This document shows positions 37,754 to 38,875 of a DNA stretch of 38,875 nucleotides, piece after piece; the first letter of the stretch is position 1, and each line of letters starts with the position of its first letter. The position numbers and the translations under genes are program-made. Source of the stretch: Acidobacteriota bacterium (GTDB lineage Bacteria; Acidobacteriota; Blastocatellia; RBC074); the NCBI GenBank assembly GCA_022072205.1, contig JAJVID010000034.1, forward strand, positions 3,181-42,055, read 5' to 3'. The notes beneath the pieces are model-generated. The model ran no database searches. It was not told where the DNA came from and saw only the letters and a list, made by a program, of their open reading frames with translations.

Positions 37754-38860
37754 TCAGGCCTGTGATTTCAGCGCAGCGACGATTCTTTCACTCGCGTGTC
37801 CGTCTCCATAAGGATTTATCGCGCGTGACATCCGCTCGTACTCCGTTCGATCATCCAGCAACCTCGCAGTCTCTTCGACGATTCTCCGCCTATTCGCGCC
37901 GACGAGTTTGACTGTTCCCGCCTCAACGCCTTCGGGGCGCTCGGTAACTTCGCGCAACACGAGGACGGGCTTGCCCAGTCCCGGCGCCTCTTCCTGCAAT
38001 CCACCCGAATCGGTCAGCGCCAGATGCGAGGCTTTCATCAACTGCACCAGCGGTAGGTATTCCAGCGGGGGAAGTAATGAAATCCTCTCGACGCCGCTTA
38101 ATTGCTCGAAGACCGCGTTGCGCACGTTCGGGTTCAGATGAACCGGGTAGACCAGATGGACATCGGAATAATTCGTGGCGATCTCTTTGAGCGCGGCGCA
38201 GATTTCCAGCAGCGGCTCGCCAAAATTTTCGCGGCGATGCGCCGTCACCAGAATCAATCGTTTGTCGCGCGGGACCTGAGCCAGTTCGCCTTCGCGCCAG
38301 TCGTAATCGCGCCCGGCTACGTCCAGCAACGCGTCAATCACTGTGTTGCCGGTGACCACGATGCCGGACGCGTCAACGCCTTCGCGCAGCAGGTTGTCGC
38401 GGGAAGCAGCGGTCGGCGCGAAATGCAAATCGCACACGGCGTCCGCTATCTTGCGGTTGATCTCTTCCGGGAACGGCTGGAATTTATCCCAGGTGCGAAG
38501 CCCGGCTTCGACGTGCCCGACGCGAATGCGGTGGTAAAAAGCCGCGAGCGCGCCGACCATCGCCGTCGTCGTGTCGCCCTGCGTCAGCACCCAGTCGGGC
38601 TTTTCCGCGCGCAGCACCGCGTCAAGCTCGGTCAAAGCGCCGGCTGTGATCTGCGCCAGCGTCTGATCCGGCTTCATGATGTTCAAGTCGTAATCCGGTC
38701 TGATGTCGAACAGCGACAAAACCTGGTCGAGCATCTGCCGGTGCTGCGCCGTGACGCAAACGACGCTGGTGAATTGATCCGGGTGTTTGCCGAGTTGTTT
38801 GACGACCGGAGCCATTTTGATGGCTTCAGGGCGAGTGCCGAAGATCGAGAGGACTTTCAT
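37754..38860 (-). CDS. wecB: UDP-N-acetylglucosamine 2-epimerase (non-hydrolysing)
   Basis: Interconverts UDP-GlcNAc and UDP-ManNAc in the cytosol for cell-surface polysaccharides. It is 368 residues, normal for the family. Motifs: SIFGTRPEAIKMAPVVKQLG at the N-terminus, VLTQGDTTTAMVGALAAFY, VGHVEAGLRTWDKFQPFPEE, VTAHRRENFGEP, and the UDP-binding block LALTDSGGLQEEAPGLGKPV with VLREVTERPEGVEAGT. The ATG is 15 nt from the window edge, so its upstream neighbour is not visible. It precedes tRNA-Leu on the same strand. No other ManNAc genes (such as wecC) are in the window. Confidence 0.95.
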   Translation of the reverse strand: MKVLSIFGTRPEAIKMAPVVKQLGKHPDQFTSVVCVTAQHRQMLDQVLSLFDIRPDYDLNIMKPDQTLAQITAGALTELDAVLRAEKPDWVLTQGDTTTAMVGALAAFYHRIRVGHVEAGLRTWDKFQPFPEEINRKIADAVCDLHFAPTAASRDNLLREGVDASGIVVTGNTVIDALLDVAGRDYDWREGELAQVPRDKRLILVTAHRRENFGEPLLEICAALKEIATNYSDVHLVYPVHLNPNVRNAVFEQLSGVERISLLPPLEYLPLVQLMKASHLALTDSGGLQEEAPGLGKPVLVLREVTERPEGVEAGTVKLVGANRRRIVEETARLLDDRTEYERMSRAINPYGDGHASERIVAALKSQA

Positions 38861-38875
38861 AACGGAGAGGCTAAC

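Overview
The window is GC-rich bacterial chromosome, most likely from an Acidobacteriota member of the Blastocatellia type. The lineage rests on combined signs and not on any rRNA: a roughly 1,030-residue TonB-dependent receptor with an N-terminal carboxypeptidase-regulatory-like domain, two secreted proteins with the Solibacter-type TIGR03437 domain, a DUF1844 protein, a short ArgA-type acetyltransferase inside an arginine cluster, and many short-period intergenic inverted repeats. There is no phage, insertion sequence, CRISPR array or rRNA operon. One tRNA, Leu(UAA), is present.

Layout. (1) 1-5616, minus strand: housekeeping and accessory genes: a DUF1844 protein, a PhnP-like metallo-hydrolase, RibF, an ABC1/UbiB kinase, and a DUF692 (MNIO) enzyme translationally coupled to a putative partner cut by the window edge. 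(2) 5780-14305, minus strand: a tripartite RND efflux operon in the order tetR, lipoprotein adaptor, RND pump, small membrane protein, ornithine cyclodeaminase-like enzyme, TolC-type channel. (3) 14306-14612: divergent control region with two near-identical TetR-type palindromes, then sucD without sucC. (4) 15587-18646: BON-domain lipoprotein, a DUF5678 plus retropepsin-like pair, and a Tat-exported DegT-family aminotransferase. (5) 18883-25507, plus strand: arginine cluster argC-argB-methyltransferase-GGCT-like-argD-argA(short)-argJ, with a near sigma-54 promoter before argJ. (6) 25690-27426: a second TolC paralogue without a pump. (7) 27516-31622, minus strand: Rpn-family nuclease with an EKKG repeat, and the TonB receptor. 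(8) 32306-37454, plus strand: two large secreted TIGR03437 proteins, one with three DUF4394 units and one with PPC-like domains. (9) tRNA-Leu and the UDP-GlcNAc 2-epimerase gene wecB.

How the parts work together. The efflux block is a self-contained regulated export machine. The arginine block covers the acetylated half of ornithine synthesis; argF, argG and argH are not in the window. The two TIGR03437 proteins and the TonB receptor are cell-surface functions.

The least explained feature is a set of inverted repeats at gene junctions. Each is built from a short tandem unit of 7, 8 or 9 nt followed by its reverse complement. Some unit families recur at distant sites (GATTGCG near 4.3 and 7.4 kb; GGTGGTT near 5.7 and 25.5 kb), and two arrays lie in frame in the first tolC gene, forming its signal-peptide n-region and the linker after it. 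Other leads are the MNIO pair with a perfect palindrome over its first start codon, the cyclodeaminase-like enzyme inside the pump operon, and the twin operators between tetR and sucD.
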